From Bostrychus sinensis (taxonomy: Eukaryota; Chordata; Actinopteri; Gobiiformes; Eleotridae): a stretch of DNA of 64,000 nt. Within the stretch, counting starts at the first letter, position 1, and every line of letters starts with the position of its first letter. Both the position numbers and the translations under genes were made by a program. The notes beneath the pieces were generated by a model. The model worked only from the letters and a program-made list of their open reading frames with translations, did no database searches and was not told the DNA's origin. The stretch spans positions 13,122,288 through 13,186,287 of the forward strand of contig CM036251.1 in the NCBI GenBank assembly GCA_020698575.1, read 5' to 3'. This document shows, piece by piece, positions 1-10,100 of the stretch.

Positions 1-430
1 GCTTAAACTGCACCAAATGGCTGCTAATGGAAAGAGAAAGTAAAAAGGCAGCCCATGTGTCCGTGTGTCTGAGAGGAGCATCTTTCATCGTTGTCTTCTC
101 TGCTCTCTTTGCACGTTTTCTTCATTCAGACGTTGTCAAAACTGGCAGCAGGAGCTGTCTGCTCTTTAGTCCACTGTGTTTCAACCTGGTTTGGCTGCGC
201 GTTACGCGGACACAGGCGCTGCACCCACGGACTCGCATTAAAGGAACCAATTAAGAACAGCTGATTTTTACATCAGCGGAGCATTCAAACAAAGCCACAG
301 ACACTGGGCACACATTAAAGACCAATAATGCAACAAAACCTCTTCTAAAACAAAAATAAGTAGAATTTTGTTGTTCTTTTATATTTACAAAGGCTACAGT
401 ATTTTTCAAATGGAACTAATAATAGCCTGC
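1..430. other. Left edge, no gene seen
   Basis: No protein family or RNA gene could be recognised on either strand. There are short open frames only, with no splice signals that join them. Confidence 0.4.
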
Positions 431-439
431 ATACAATAC

Positions 440-565
440 ATTACTACATTGAAGACCACGTGATCGGTATCGGCCATGATCGGTATCGGCCGATCACAGC
501 AGAGGCTGATCGGTGATCGGTGATCGGCCTCAAAAACCCTGATCGGAGCACCCTTACTTTTTACT
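440..565. repeat. GATCGG-rich end of a dispersed repeat
   Basis: The words GATCGGTATCGG and GATCGGTGATCGG recur within about 100 bases and finish with CTGATCGGAGCACCCTTA. This resembles one terminus of a short inverted-repeat transposon that is common in fish. The opposite end was not found, so it is called a fragment. Confidence 0.4.
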
Positions 566-869
566 CCACTACATTTATGAGTTGGTTACAGGGGCGGACT
601 GGCCATCTGTGCATTCTGGAGGATCACAGAACAGCCGGTCGCTGAGACGGCCGATGGGCCCTTTTACGTAGACTCCATAAACACATACACAACCAGGCCA
701 GAGAGGGCGCAGCCGCGCAGATGCGCAACAGCAGAGTAGAAGAAGAAAGCAGAACAGCTGCAGCCACTCAATGCAGTCAGGCACTCGAACAAGTCCGCAA
801 GTCCGCAAGTCCGCTGACAGGCGGCCATGAAGACGGCGGTGGCGCGTGAGCAGAGGCTGTCGTGCCGTA

Positions 870-1109
870 ATGGATAAAAAACGGTTAATAAAACGAAAGG
901 AGAAGGGCGGAGCAGAGAAAGTCAGGGAAAAGAAGTTTAAGTCGCTTGCATGCGAGGCGTTCAAGTGTAAAAATATAACAGAACTGTTTGACAGCAGCAG
1001 TGCTAAAGCCACATCCACCAGTACAGCACAACATGAGAATGAAGAGGCTGAGAGTGTGGTGGTGGGGGCCCAGCGCTGCTCAGGCTCAGGGACCCACAGA
1101 ACCAGATGA
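870..1109 (+). pseudogene. Remnant of hAT-family transposase N-terminus
   Basis: A frame of 79 residues starts at ATG 870. Its beginning, MDKKRLIKRKEKGGAEKVRE, is the lysine-rich leader seen in vertebrate hAT transposases of the ZMYM1-like group, followed by a short acidic, serine-rich tail. The BED/TTF zinc finger, the catalytic RNase-H-like core and the dimerisation domain are absent. It lies inside the delimited hAT element at 589-2144, on the plus strand. Family assignment is by recognition of the leader only. It cannot encode a working transposase. Confidence 0.5.
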
Positions 1110-1313
1110 AGTTTTACCTCAGGTAGAGCCGTGTACAGAGCAAGTGGTGAGTATAGCTTACTGTATAAAACACAGGGCTTTCATAACTATTTAGGCTATG
1201 ACATATTTATTCCACTTCCTATACATAGCTCTAAAACACTATCATAACAGTAACAATATGAATAATATTATATCTAATATGGCTGTGAAGACTCATTCAT
1301 CCAGGTTGATTCC

Positions 1314-1475
1314 ATTGCAATCATAGGTTTAAAAGCTGTCATCTGGACTTGGTTTTAAAGAGAGCTCTCTTACCAGCCAAATTTCAGAATTGAGAAAGCC
1401 TCTTGGATAAAAGGTGAAATGTCTTCAACTTTAAAACCCAGTCCAGATGACAGCTTTTAAACCTACTATTGCAAC
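1314..1475. repeat. Large imperfect palindrome (about 47-bp arms)
   Basis: The left arm (1314-1360) reads ATTGCAATCATAGG then TTTAAAAGCTGTCATCTGG. The right arm (1429-1475) is nearly its reverse complement, with a spacer of about 68 bases. Transcribed RNA would fold into a long hairpin. It sits inside the hAT element at 589-2144, so it is either a nested inverted-repeat element or part of its body. Confidence 0.7.
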
Positions 1476-1524
1476 TATATCTAATGTGAATTCAATCCAG
1501 GGATGTTCCCAAGCCCTCCTATAA

Positions 1525-1765
1525 TAAGTCATAGTGTAATCCAGGACTAAACTATATCTAAAACATGACACAACCAGGTCTAACCAAGACTAAACCCTAA
1601 CTAAAATAGGTATACGCTGTCCAAAACTATAGCTAAACCAGGTCTAAACAGGGACAAAACCAGGTCTTAATCAGGTCTGTGCCAGGATCAAATCAGATTC
1701 AAATCCGGGACTAAACCTGTACAAAACCAGGTCTAAACCAGGACCTAATCAGGTCTAAACCCTAG
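1525..1765. repeat. Degenerate tandem array of ACCAGGTCTAA units
   Basis: Variants of ACCAGGTCTAAAC, ACCAGGACTAAA and ATCAGGTCTA repeat with irregular spacing of about 12-20 bases. The same word occurs several times in the inverted-repeat element at 51476-51783, so this minisatellite-like module is shared between unrelated transposon copies. Confidence 0.6.
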
Positions 1766-2398
1766 TGATGTCCCTGTATGAATCTAAAGGTAAGCTTTGA
1801 TAGGAAAAGGAATGAAGTAGATTACTTATTGACCTCTCTGACATTTAATTAATCCTACATTTTATATTGTTTACCCAGGTTGAGACCCATAAACAATTTC
1901 CTAAAGTCTTGAAATTATATTTTTTTAATTAATACGATCACAAACGACTTTAGAAGATCTAAAGATTTTTGATTTTTAGTTTACTATCATAAACAACTTC
2001 TAATTGAAATTGTGCTTTTTGCTTTATACAATCCAAGACAACTTTGTAAAGTTTTTTTTTTTTTTTTTGTTTAGGGTTGGGTTTTTTTGGGGTGGGGGGG
2101 CTGGGCAGACTCCAGGGCTGTTTTTCAGTCCCAGTCCGCCCCTGGTTGGTTACTATTATTACTATAAACATACAAATAGCACATGAGTCATGAAATTAAG
2201 TATGAATATGATTAAAATTAATCCATTACATTAATCCATTTTGCAATCCATCCACAAGGAAAGGGGTAGAGGCTGGTAGTGAGACAATGGGATATGAGAG
2301 AGAAGAAAGTCTTAACCAGAGAGGAGTAAACAAAAGCATGTTATCTGAAGCAAGAAAAACATATATCTTTCTACCAGTTTTATGAAAAGATTTTTTCA

Positions 2399-2655
2399 TT
2401 ACTGAAAAGTTGCTAACTGTAGTGATGTTTTCTCAGACATGCAGGCAGCTCTGAAGATGGTCCGTCTGGCCAGAGGCAGTTCTGGAGAGCTCCCAATCTT
2501 CAGCTGCAGCATCTCCCTGTCTTCTGTTGGTCCTGCTGCTGCTTCATCCTTCTGCTCTTCACCTAAACTCTCCACACAGCTGTTGTGGGTGTGCAGCTGG
2601 TTCCATGAGTTAGGAGTGAACCTGAGAGCCACTGTTTCTTCAGAGCACCAAAGGT
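2399..2655. other. Exon-like segment of unknown identity
   Basis: The stretch is open on both strands. On the plus strand it begins after TTTCTCAG and ends before GTATGC, giving an exon of about 220 bases. On the minus strand one frame stays open for 77 codons and is rich in Glu, Gln and Lys. No family is recognised. It could be a captured gene fragment inside repeats or a chance open frame. Confidence 0.25.
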
Positions 2656-2807
2656 ATGCACTCTAACACTCCTGGTTTTTGTGTGGTGTTGTAGCGTGCC
2701 TCCACTTGTCCTGTACCAAACACACACAAAAAATTATTACATTATTATCCAGTAATCCAAGTATGAATTTTGTTCGTTATGTTATGTTTGTTATGGAGTC
2801 ATTACAC

Positions 2808-4722
2808 TGATGACTGATAACAGAAACCTGGCTACAACAGGATGATTATGTGAGACTTAATGAAGCTACTCCCCCAAGTCATGTAAACTTTCAGACAGCG
2901 AGGAGTACAGGCCAAGGTGGAGGAGTGGCAGTAATATCACAGTCTAGTTTACTTCTTAGCCCCAAATCTAAACACACATATAATTCCTTTGAAAGACTCA
3001 TACTAACTATAAATCACCCAAACTGTAAGAAACAAAAAACAGTTATGTTTATAATTATCTACCGGCCTCCTGGTCCCTATTCCGCGTTCTCTGACTTTCT
3101 ATCCAGTATAGTGTTAGACTCAGATAAGATTGTAATAGTAGGGGATTTTAATATTCATGTTGACGACAACAGCGACTGTCTAGGTCAGGGGTCACCAATT
3201 AAAATTCACCAAGGTCCAATTGGTGAAAATTTTCTCGCGCAAAGGTCCGGAGCATCACAATGTTGATTTGTACCTCAAAAATAAATAAATAAAATCATTG
3301 TAGTTACATCAGTGTCTACATTATGGCAATAGCATTTTGCTAACATAAGCATTAGTTTAAAACTACGGGATATCAAATAATAAAATAAAAAAGTTTTTTT
3401 TTTTTCTTATGTTAATCAAATACAGTTAAAAAAATCAAACAAAATGCTTTTATAATGGTCCTTGGCTCAGAACACAGGAGACACAGGAGTTTAGAGCTGA
3501 CCTCTGTTCCTTTCTACATCTGTCTCTCATTTTTCCGCTGTCTGTCTCACAGTCACCGCTCCATATGTTTCCAAATCCTCAGATCTGATTGGTTGATTTT
3601 CTGTCTGCTTTTACGCAGGAGACGATTCACCCTTTAAAACTAAAGTGGAACGTACTGTGCCTCAAAACACAGGTTTCCTCTTAATTCTCTGGTGAATATG
3701 AGGCAGCTCTGTCCTCTGTGGGACAGAGGGACAGACACCGAGAGGAGTGGGGTGAGCCTCGACAGAGGGACACCGAGAGGGGAGAGCCGCTCACAGCCTG
3801 TGTCGCCTCCTTTCTCGCCGCTCCGTAAAAACAAAACTTAAGTCTGTTGTAAACGGAACAGTCCTGTCCCTCCGCACTCAGTCTGGACCTACTCCTCTCA
3901 TTTCGTTGGACAGTAACAGAAAACACAGCTGATTTAACCCCCGCACTGTTCATGTTAAAGTTTTAAAGCACCAGGATACGATGCTGTTGACGCGCTCTGA
4001 GAAAGGCGCCGCTGCGCTCCCGGGGAGTGAACAGGCTGAACGGGTTCGGGTCCGCGGAATGGGACAGAGGTTCGGGTCCGAATGGGAGGGCATCTGGGTC
4101 CGGATTCTGACCGCGGTCCGCCTATTAACGACCTCTGGTCTAGGTAATGCATTTGCAGCCTTATTAGACAGTGTAGGTTTTACTTAAAACATAAATGAAC
4201 CCACTCATTGTCACAAGCACACCCTGGACCTTGTTTTAACCTATGGTATAGAGATTAGTGAGCTCACTGTCCTCCCTCATCATCAGATCACTTTCTAATT
4301 ACCTTTCAGTTTATACTCAAAGACTTTACTGTTCCAATGAACAAAAACCAGATTAGAAGAACATTATCTGTGTCAAAGTTTAAATGCATAATTAAGCCAA
4401 TATTAAATACAATGTTGAGTGAGTATGTTGAGAACAGCTCCCATAGCTCGAGTCCCAGTAAAAGTGATCACCATGCAGTCTTTAAAGACAGCTCTAGACA
4501 ATGTAGCTCCATTAAAACAAAAGGTTGTTAGGCTGAATCGAGTAACACCATGGTTTAATGCTGAAACACATTCCCTTAAACAAGCAACCCGTAAATTAGA
4601 AAGGCTATGGCGTCACTCCAGCTCAGAGCAGTCTCTGAATGCCTGGAAATATAGTCTTTTAAATTATAAAAAAATCTCTAAGTGAGGCCAAAACCAGATA
4701 CTATTCAACTTTAATAGTACCA
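2808..4722 (+). mobile_element. L2-like LINE fragment split by a hAT insertion
   Basis: The left part (2808-3185) encodes apurinic endonuclease motifs: a TETWLQ-like start, then YRPPGPYS, then the catalytic GDFNIHVDD. The right part (4146-4722) continues with the endonuclease end (HTLDLVLTYG) and the linker that precedes reverse transcriptase. The two halves join cleanly once the hAT element at 3186-4137 and one copy of its target duplication are removed. The right half has frameshifts, and the sequence stops at a poly-C tract before any reverse transcriptase domain. Dead fragment. The L2 clade is inferred from motif style. Confidence 0.8.
3186..4137. mobile_element. Non-autonomous hAT element inside the L2 LINE
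   Basis: The ends are CAGGGGTCAC and (reverse complement of the right end) CAGAGGTCGT. An identical 8-bp duplication GTCTAGGT flanks it at 3178-3185 and 4138-4145. Length is 952 bp. It has no transposase frame. It interrupts the endonuclease coding sequence of the surrounding LINE and so is younger than it. Confidence 0.9.
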
Positions 4723-4752
4723 CCCCCCCCCCCACCCCCGCCCCCGCCCCTC
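4717..4752. repeat. Poly-C / CCCCCG microsatellite
   Basis: A run of cytosines interrupted by A and G marks the right end of the recognisable L2 fragment. Confidence 0.85.
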
Positions 4753-4846
4753 CATAAAGCAGAAGCCTCAGTAGTAAGAGAGGTACCAGAAAAATGAGGC
4801 CAGGGTACCCTCTAGTGATTATATGAGGAACTCCACTGAACTGAAC

Positions 4847-5062
4847 TGGTGAAGGTGAAGGTGAAGTTCACCCTGGATAGTGGCTACTTAGTCACAGTAG
4901 TAGTTAACCTAACACATGCATGTGTTTGGGTAATGGGAGGAAGCAGGAGTACCTGGAGAGAACCCACAGTAACACGAGGAGGACATGCAAACTCCACACA
5001 GAGAGACAGTGTGACAGCTGGCCTGAGGATGGATCTCACAACCTCCCTACTGCTCTGTGTGT
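4847..5062 (-). repeat. tRNA-derived SINE fragment (5' half)
   Basis: It matches the copy at 27620-27985: AACACATGCATGT, GGAGGAAGC, GAGAACCCAC and GGACATGCAAACTCCACAC occur in the same order. The tRNA-like head lies at the right, so the element reads on the minus strand. The B-box region is mutated. Confidence 0.6.
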
Positions 5063-5339
5063 TATATATATTTATACTTGAATATGTCTTTTTTTTTTTT
5101 TCAAGAACTATTGTTAATAAACATTACTGACTTCTCTGAACTCTGTAGGGCTTAAATTACCCATTTGCTAGTTCATAAACAAACCTTGTTTCAGCAAACT
5201 ATCATGTTTTCACACTAGATGTGTCTTTTTGGGATTCTCTGGGTGAAATTCCTAGAGTGGCGTTGCTGGTTTGTTTAGTTCATTGTCATATAAAACATAT
5301 TTGGTTAACTTTATTTACTGTAACGCTATAATATCCTTG
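5063..5339. other. Unassigned, T-rich
   Basis: Nothing recognised beyond a poly-T run near 5090. Confidence 0.3.
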
Positions 5340-5880
5340 TCACACATTATCCTCTGTTGGAAATTTCATAAGTCTTTTAATGATTTATTTGTTCACTGAA
5401 GGTCTCTAAACTTCAGGTTTTGAATTAACTAGATGGAACAACCACAAAGTTTAGTCATTGTAAAGCTGAGATTAAACATCACCAGTTTTACTGAAGTTAA
5501 ATTACTTTTATTTATTTCAACTTTAAGCCTGAGTTTGGCCATAAATCTGTCTCAGCACATATATGATACGTGTCCAGTACAGAGTTTAGAGTGTCTCAAT
5601 CGCTTACAAAATATAAGGCTGTTTCACTGTGATAGGTTAATGTTAATATTTCACCAAAAGTTAAACAGGTAACACAACAATCAAGTCACCACTGCACCAA
5701 CTCAGTAAGGTTCTTAATACAAACATTTGCATAAAAATAATGGCACTTAAAGGGATATAAACTTCAGTAGTTTTGGTAAATTTTTACCTCAAAGTAGTCA
5801 CTCTTTATTTTCCCAGTTGTCATTGTGAATTTACTGGCAATGTATTCCAGGGCCAGAGCAGCAAACCCATGAGAGGAATA
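5340..5880 (-). pseudogene. Relic of a third ACOT/BAAT-family copy (exon 4 and intron)
   Basis: The segment 5688-5877 aligns closely with 16040-16247, which is the 3' half of exon 4 of copy 1 plus its following intron. On the minus strand it reads HGFAALALEY, then MTTGK, then DYFE up to a splice donor, with a small in-frame deletion. The adjoining 5340-5420 resembles intron sequence at 11400-11470 (copy 1) and about 33110-33190 (copy 2). No other exon of this copy was found, and a SINE fragment abuts it. This is the remains of a third tandem duplicate, not a gene. Confidence 0.75.
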
Positions 5881-5904
5881 TGAATATGTCTTTTCATCAT
5901 CCAT

Positions 5905-6090
5905 TTCATTCATCTTCATCCGCTTATTCCCATCAGGGCTTGCAGGTGACGAGAGCTTATCCCAGTAACTTTCAGCCTTAGGTGAGATACACCTTGGACA
6001 GGGTTGTCACAGTGCACAGAGACAAACACAGACAGACAACCTCTCATTCATTCTCTAAGGGCAATTTCAGAGTCACTAATTCAAGCCTTG
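5905..6090 (-). repeat. SINE fragment (3' half)
   Basis: It matches the left half of the copy at 27620-27985: CGCTTATTCCC, then TATCCCAGTAACTTT, then CAGACAGACAACC. The tRNA-like head is missing. Confidence 0.6.
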
Positions 6091-6344
6091 ATTCTTATTT
6101 ATTTGAATTAAGTTAATGCTCATGTGCACCTTGCTTTGATTATTATTTTTCCCAGAGGTTTACAATTTTTAACATATGTCCTTTTAGTGGTTTCTGAAGA
6201 AGTGCCATACTAACCAAAACACAATTTTATTACTTTTATTTTATTATTTTTCCATTACATTACATCAATGTGATTTACATACAGTATATGAAATAACAAT
6301 AAAACAATATCTTTATATTAGTGTCTCTCAATCTGCAAATAATA

Positions 6345-7006
6345 TAACTGGGACTTGATTAAAAAAATAATCTAACTAATTACAGGCTTTGTAATTAATC
6401 GCGATTAATTGCATTTTCGTCAAATAGCAATATTTATATGTAAGAAATAAAATACAGGAGCTTATTTGTATGTTCTGGCATATTGTAACTTTACTTCAAA
6501 CTAACAGCACATTCAACCAGGGCAGTATTTAGCATTTGTACATCGACCTCTGCCTCTGAGTACATAGTAACACGCGGCGCACCTCTCTTCTCTTGTGCTC
6601 CGCCTGTGACCTCCTCGTGGACCTGTCCCCTCTGTCCTTCGCATGTGAACCAAACAGACTGCTGTCCCTTGTGTGCGTCAGTCAGCTGTGAGAACAATCA
6701 GAGAGACGATGAGCGGCACTTGGCACCGTGCGTTGGATGCGCGGAGGTGGCCGACCTCGGCCCCGCAGTTCCCTGTAGTGCACTCATGAAGGCACACTAT
6801 CCAACTGTTCACAGCTGAAATCCACTCACGTTTGGTGTTTTTGCCAGAGTGGATGTCCAGCCCTGGTTACTGTGCGCCAGAAACTAGGTCACTGAGAAAA
6901 GTTCCGTGTTGTCAGAGACAAGTGCGATTAATTGCGTACATTTTTTTTACGCGTTAATTTCTCTGTAATTAATTAATCGCGATTAAGGTGATTAAGTCCC
7001 AGCCCA
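6345..7006. mobile_element. Short inverted-repeat element, copy A (AATTAATCGCGATTAA family)
   Basis: It begins AACTGGGACTTGATT and ends AAGTCCCAGCCC. Both subterminal regions contain AATTAATCGCGATTAA. It is homologous along its length to 40110-40801. No clean target duplication remains around this copy, and no protein frame is preserved. Confidence 0.75.
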
Positions 7007-7126
7007 AAACCTTTAAAACCAATAGTTTGTTTTGACATGGATTGAGCTGCATGAGATGCCTTTAGTAATACAAATATCAATAATGAAAAATATAGCTTGT
7101 ACTTAAAAATAATAAAGTACTAAATC

Positions 7127-10100
7127 TCATAGGTTTGATGTACAGGAGACAGTATAGTTTCTCCTGTCATACAGATGCTCTCTCAAAAACACCAGTGTCT
7201 TCTTCCAGGAGTCTTCCTGAGCTCGAGAGTGACCTGCAGTCTCTCCGCCCCACAGAAGGGTGCCTGGACAAACATTTACATTTGTCTTAATGTTATTAGA
7301 AAGAAATACAATCAACCAAGAAAACAGAAAGCAGTACCCACACACACTGTTCCTCATTCATCCGAGTTGCAAAGAAGCAGGTGCAGATTCTTGGATAAAA
7401 CTTTGATAAATAAAGGCCAGCCTAGACTGACTATACTTACACATTTCTCCTGTATCAAATGCTCTGAAGAGACTGGCCCGAGTGTGTGGAGAGTATGGAG
7501 GCTCGATCAGGTGACCCGTGTTGGGATATGTGATCAGAGTGAGCAGGTGACTGTTCCCAGCCTTCTCCATCATCACCTTCATCTGACAAACAACAAACAG
7601 TAATATTTTAACAACATTTTGATGTAGATTAATAATGATAAACTTTAAAATTTCAAGTAGAAAGTAAGGTATTGTGATAAAAATGTAAACTCACATCCAA
7701 TGCAGATTCAAATGATGCCAAGTTATGATCGTCCTGACCCACCATCAACAACAGGGGGCAATACAGACGTCCCATCTGCTCAAAGACACACAGAAAATGA
7801 TATAGCAGACTATCCAGCCATCTTCTACCACTTACCCCAGACCGCGTTGCAGAGGCAGCAGACTATGCAGAGATGCCAAGACTTTCTCTCCCTAACCTGG
7901 CCAGCCTGGATACTCAGCGGCACACTGCTTATGTCCCGCCCTTCGCTTCTCTGATTGGTTACTCCGACTGTGATTGTTGCGCCCATAGAAATGAATTTCA
8001 AACCATGAGGTACCAAACTAATTTCTTTGTAAAGTACAGAAAAAGAGTCTAGCTGGCCAGGCTATCCTTTCCCCAGACATGCCCTCTAGCTCTCCCAGGG
8101 GAATCACAGGTCAACCTAGAGACATAGTCCCTTCAGCATGTCCTAAGTCTTCCCCAGAGCCTCCTTGGTGGGACATGCCCAAGCCACCTCAGCTGGCTCC
8201 TGTTGATGCAAAGGAGCAGTGGCTCTACTCTGAGCTCCTCTAGTGTGACCAAGCTCCTCACCCTACCTCTAAGGAAGTGCTTGGCGCTAGGAAACTCATT
8301 TCGGTTTTCATTTAGTCCTGACCCACAGCTTATGACCATCTGTGAGCGTAGGAACATAGGCTGACCGGTAAATCGAGAGATTTGGCTTTTAAGTCAGCTC
8401 TTTTTTCACCACAACAAACCAGTACATCGGCCGCATCACTGCAGATAATGCACCAATCTGCCTGTCGATCTTCCACACATCTCTCACTGGTAAACAAGGC
8501 CCTGAGATACTTGAAGTCGTCCACTAGAGGCAGGACCTCCCCTCCAACCTGGAGATGGCTAACCACTCTTTTCCGGTTGAGAACCATGGCCTTGGATTTG
8601 GAGGTGCTGATTCTCATCCCTTTGCTGAAGCCATTAGGACAACATAATTTGCAAAAAGCAGAGATAAAATATTATGGTTCCAAAACCAGGCTTCGACCAG
8701 GGACAAAACAAAAACAGACACAAAAAACAACCATTGTACTTCCTGTGCTGTTCCCAAGCCCAGATAAATGGATGGGAGGGTCTACTGTATCTATTTGTAT
8801 CGATCTATATTTGCCCACCTACACTTTAAGTCAGCCCACCCAAGTCCAGTGGCCTAGAACCAGGTTTGCTGCCAGCACCAAGCTCCTGCTCTAGTTGTGG
8901 AGACCAGACAGCCCTTAGCAGAGAGCCCTGGACCCCATACTCCCAGAGCACCCCCCACTGGATGCGAAGGGGGTAACAGTTGAACGCCTTCTCCAGATGC
9001 CAAAACACACGAGGACTGTTTGCACAAACCCCCTGAACCCTTGAGCACCCTATAGAGGGCCAATCCAGCAAAAATAACACTAATGAAAAAGCAGGTAAAC
9101 CAACATTTAATAGTGTATAAAACAAATAATAATGTATTTATTCTACTATTTATTATTAAGTTCTAATCCTAAACTCTCTGCAAGAAGCACAGGGTTTGAT
9201 CAAATTTGGTCATTATCAAGCGGATGGTCTAGTTTAGCTCTTTACTAAAATAATAGCTAGAAAAACTGTTGTTGCTACAGATAAAGAAAATGTGTATTAT
9301 AAATTATATGAGCATACAGTACTTCTGTATTCTTTGTGATCTGACACTCTTCACAATGTTTTAAAGTCTATCTATGGTTCATACTCACATCGACTTTGAG
9401 TGCAGGGTCTTCAGGGACTGGCAGAAGCATGTCATGCCATATGACTTCCTGCTTCTCATTGATGCGGCTCTTGTAATCATTTCTAAAATCACAATTTAAT
9501 TTCATGTTGTTTAAGACATTTCATCTATGCACAATGCCATACAATACCTGTATGTAACAGCTGAATGTAAAAACTCTATGAAGCCTTTGACAACAGAACA
9601 ACCTACTTTTTATGGTACCCCCATATTTCTTTGATATTGCCTTCAACTGGTTGAATGTGACTTGCACTGTAACACACTGCACACCTGAGCTGAAAGACAT
9701 TGAACAAAAAAGGCAGAATTATAAAGAACAAAGTGTACCAGGCTTGATTATCAGTCCACTATGTATGTACTAATGTAACTAACTCTAGACTACTCCTGAC
9801 CAGAAAAAGTCCTTCACTTCAACCCAACATCAAGGCCAGGGGACTACAGATGAAAAATAGCCTTTTGGCTAATTCTGGCTTTTTTACTCATGTATTAGCA
9901 TGTGTTTAATGAAAGTGCATTGTCCCCTTCAAATAAACTAATCTAATCTAATCTAAAACCTCAACCCATTTAGGGTGAGATGTATTATTATGGGCTTTAA
10001 GACAAGTATAACATATTAGACTGTACAATTCTTGAAAATATGCATTGTCTATATTTAAGAACATATACGTAGAACATAATTTTATATTCTTAAAATTAAA

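Larger units (their letters stand above)
589..2144. mobile_element. hAT-type DNA transposon with intact ends
   Basis: The element starts CAGGGGCGGACTGG and ends CCAGTCCGCCCCTG, a perfect 14-bp terminal inverted repeat. It is flanked on both sides by the same 8-bp target duplication GTTGGTTA (581-588 and 2145-2152), the signature of hAT transposition. At 1.56 kb it is too short for a full transposase. It carries an N-terminal transposase remnant (870-1109), a 47-base inverted repeat and a degenerate tandem array. It is therefore an internally deleted copy that depends on transposase supplied elsewhere. Confidence 0.88.

Noticed and set aside
846..869. GTG start for the hAT transposase remnant
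   Set aside because: Vertebrate initiation at GTG is not expected, and the in-frame ATG at 870 begins the recognised leader.
1525..1765. CRISPR-like array
   Set aside because: Units are degenerate, spacing is irregular and there are no unique spacers of constant length. The context is a vertebrate transposon.
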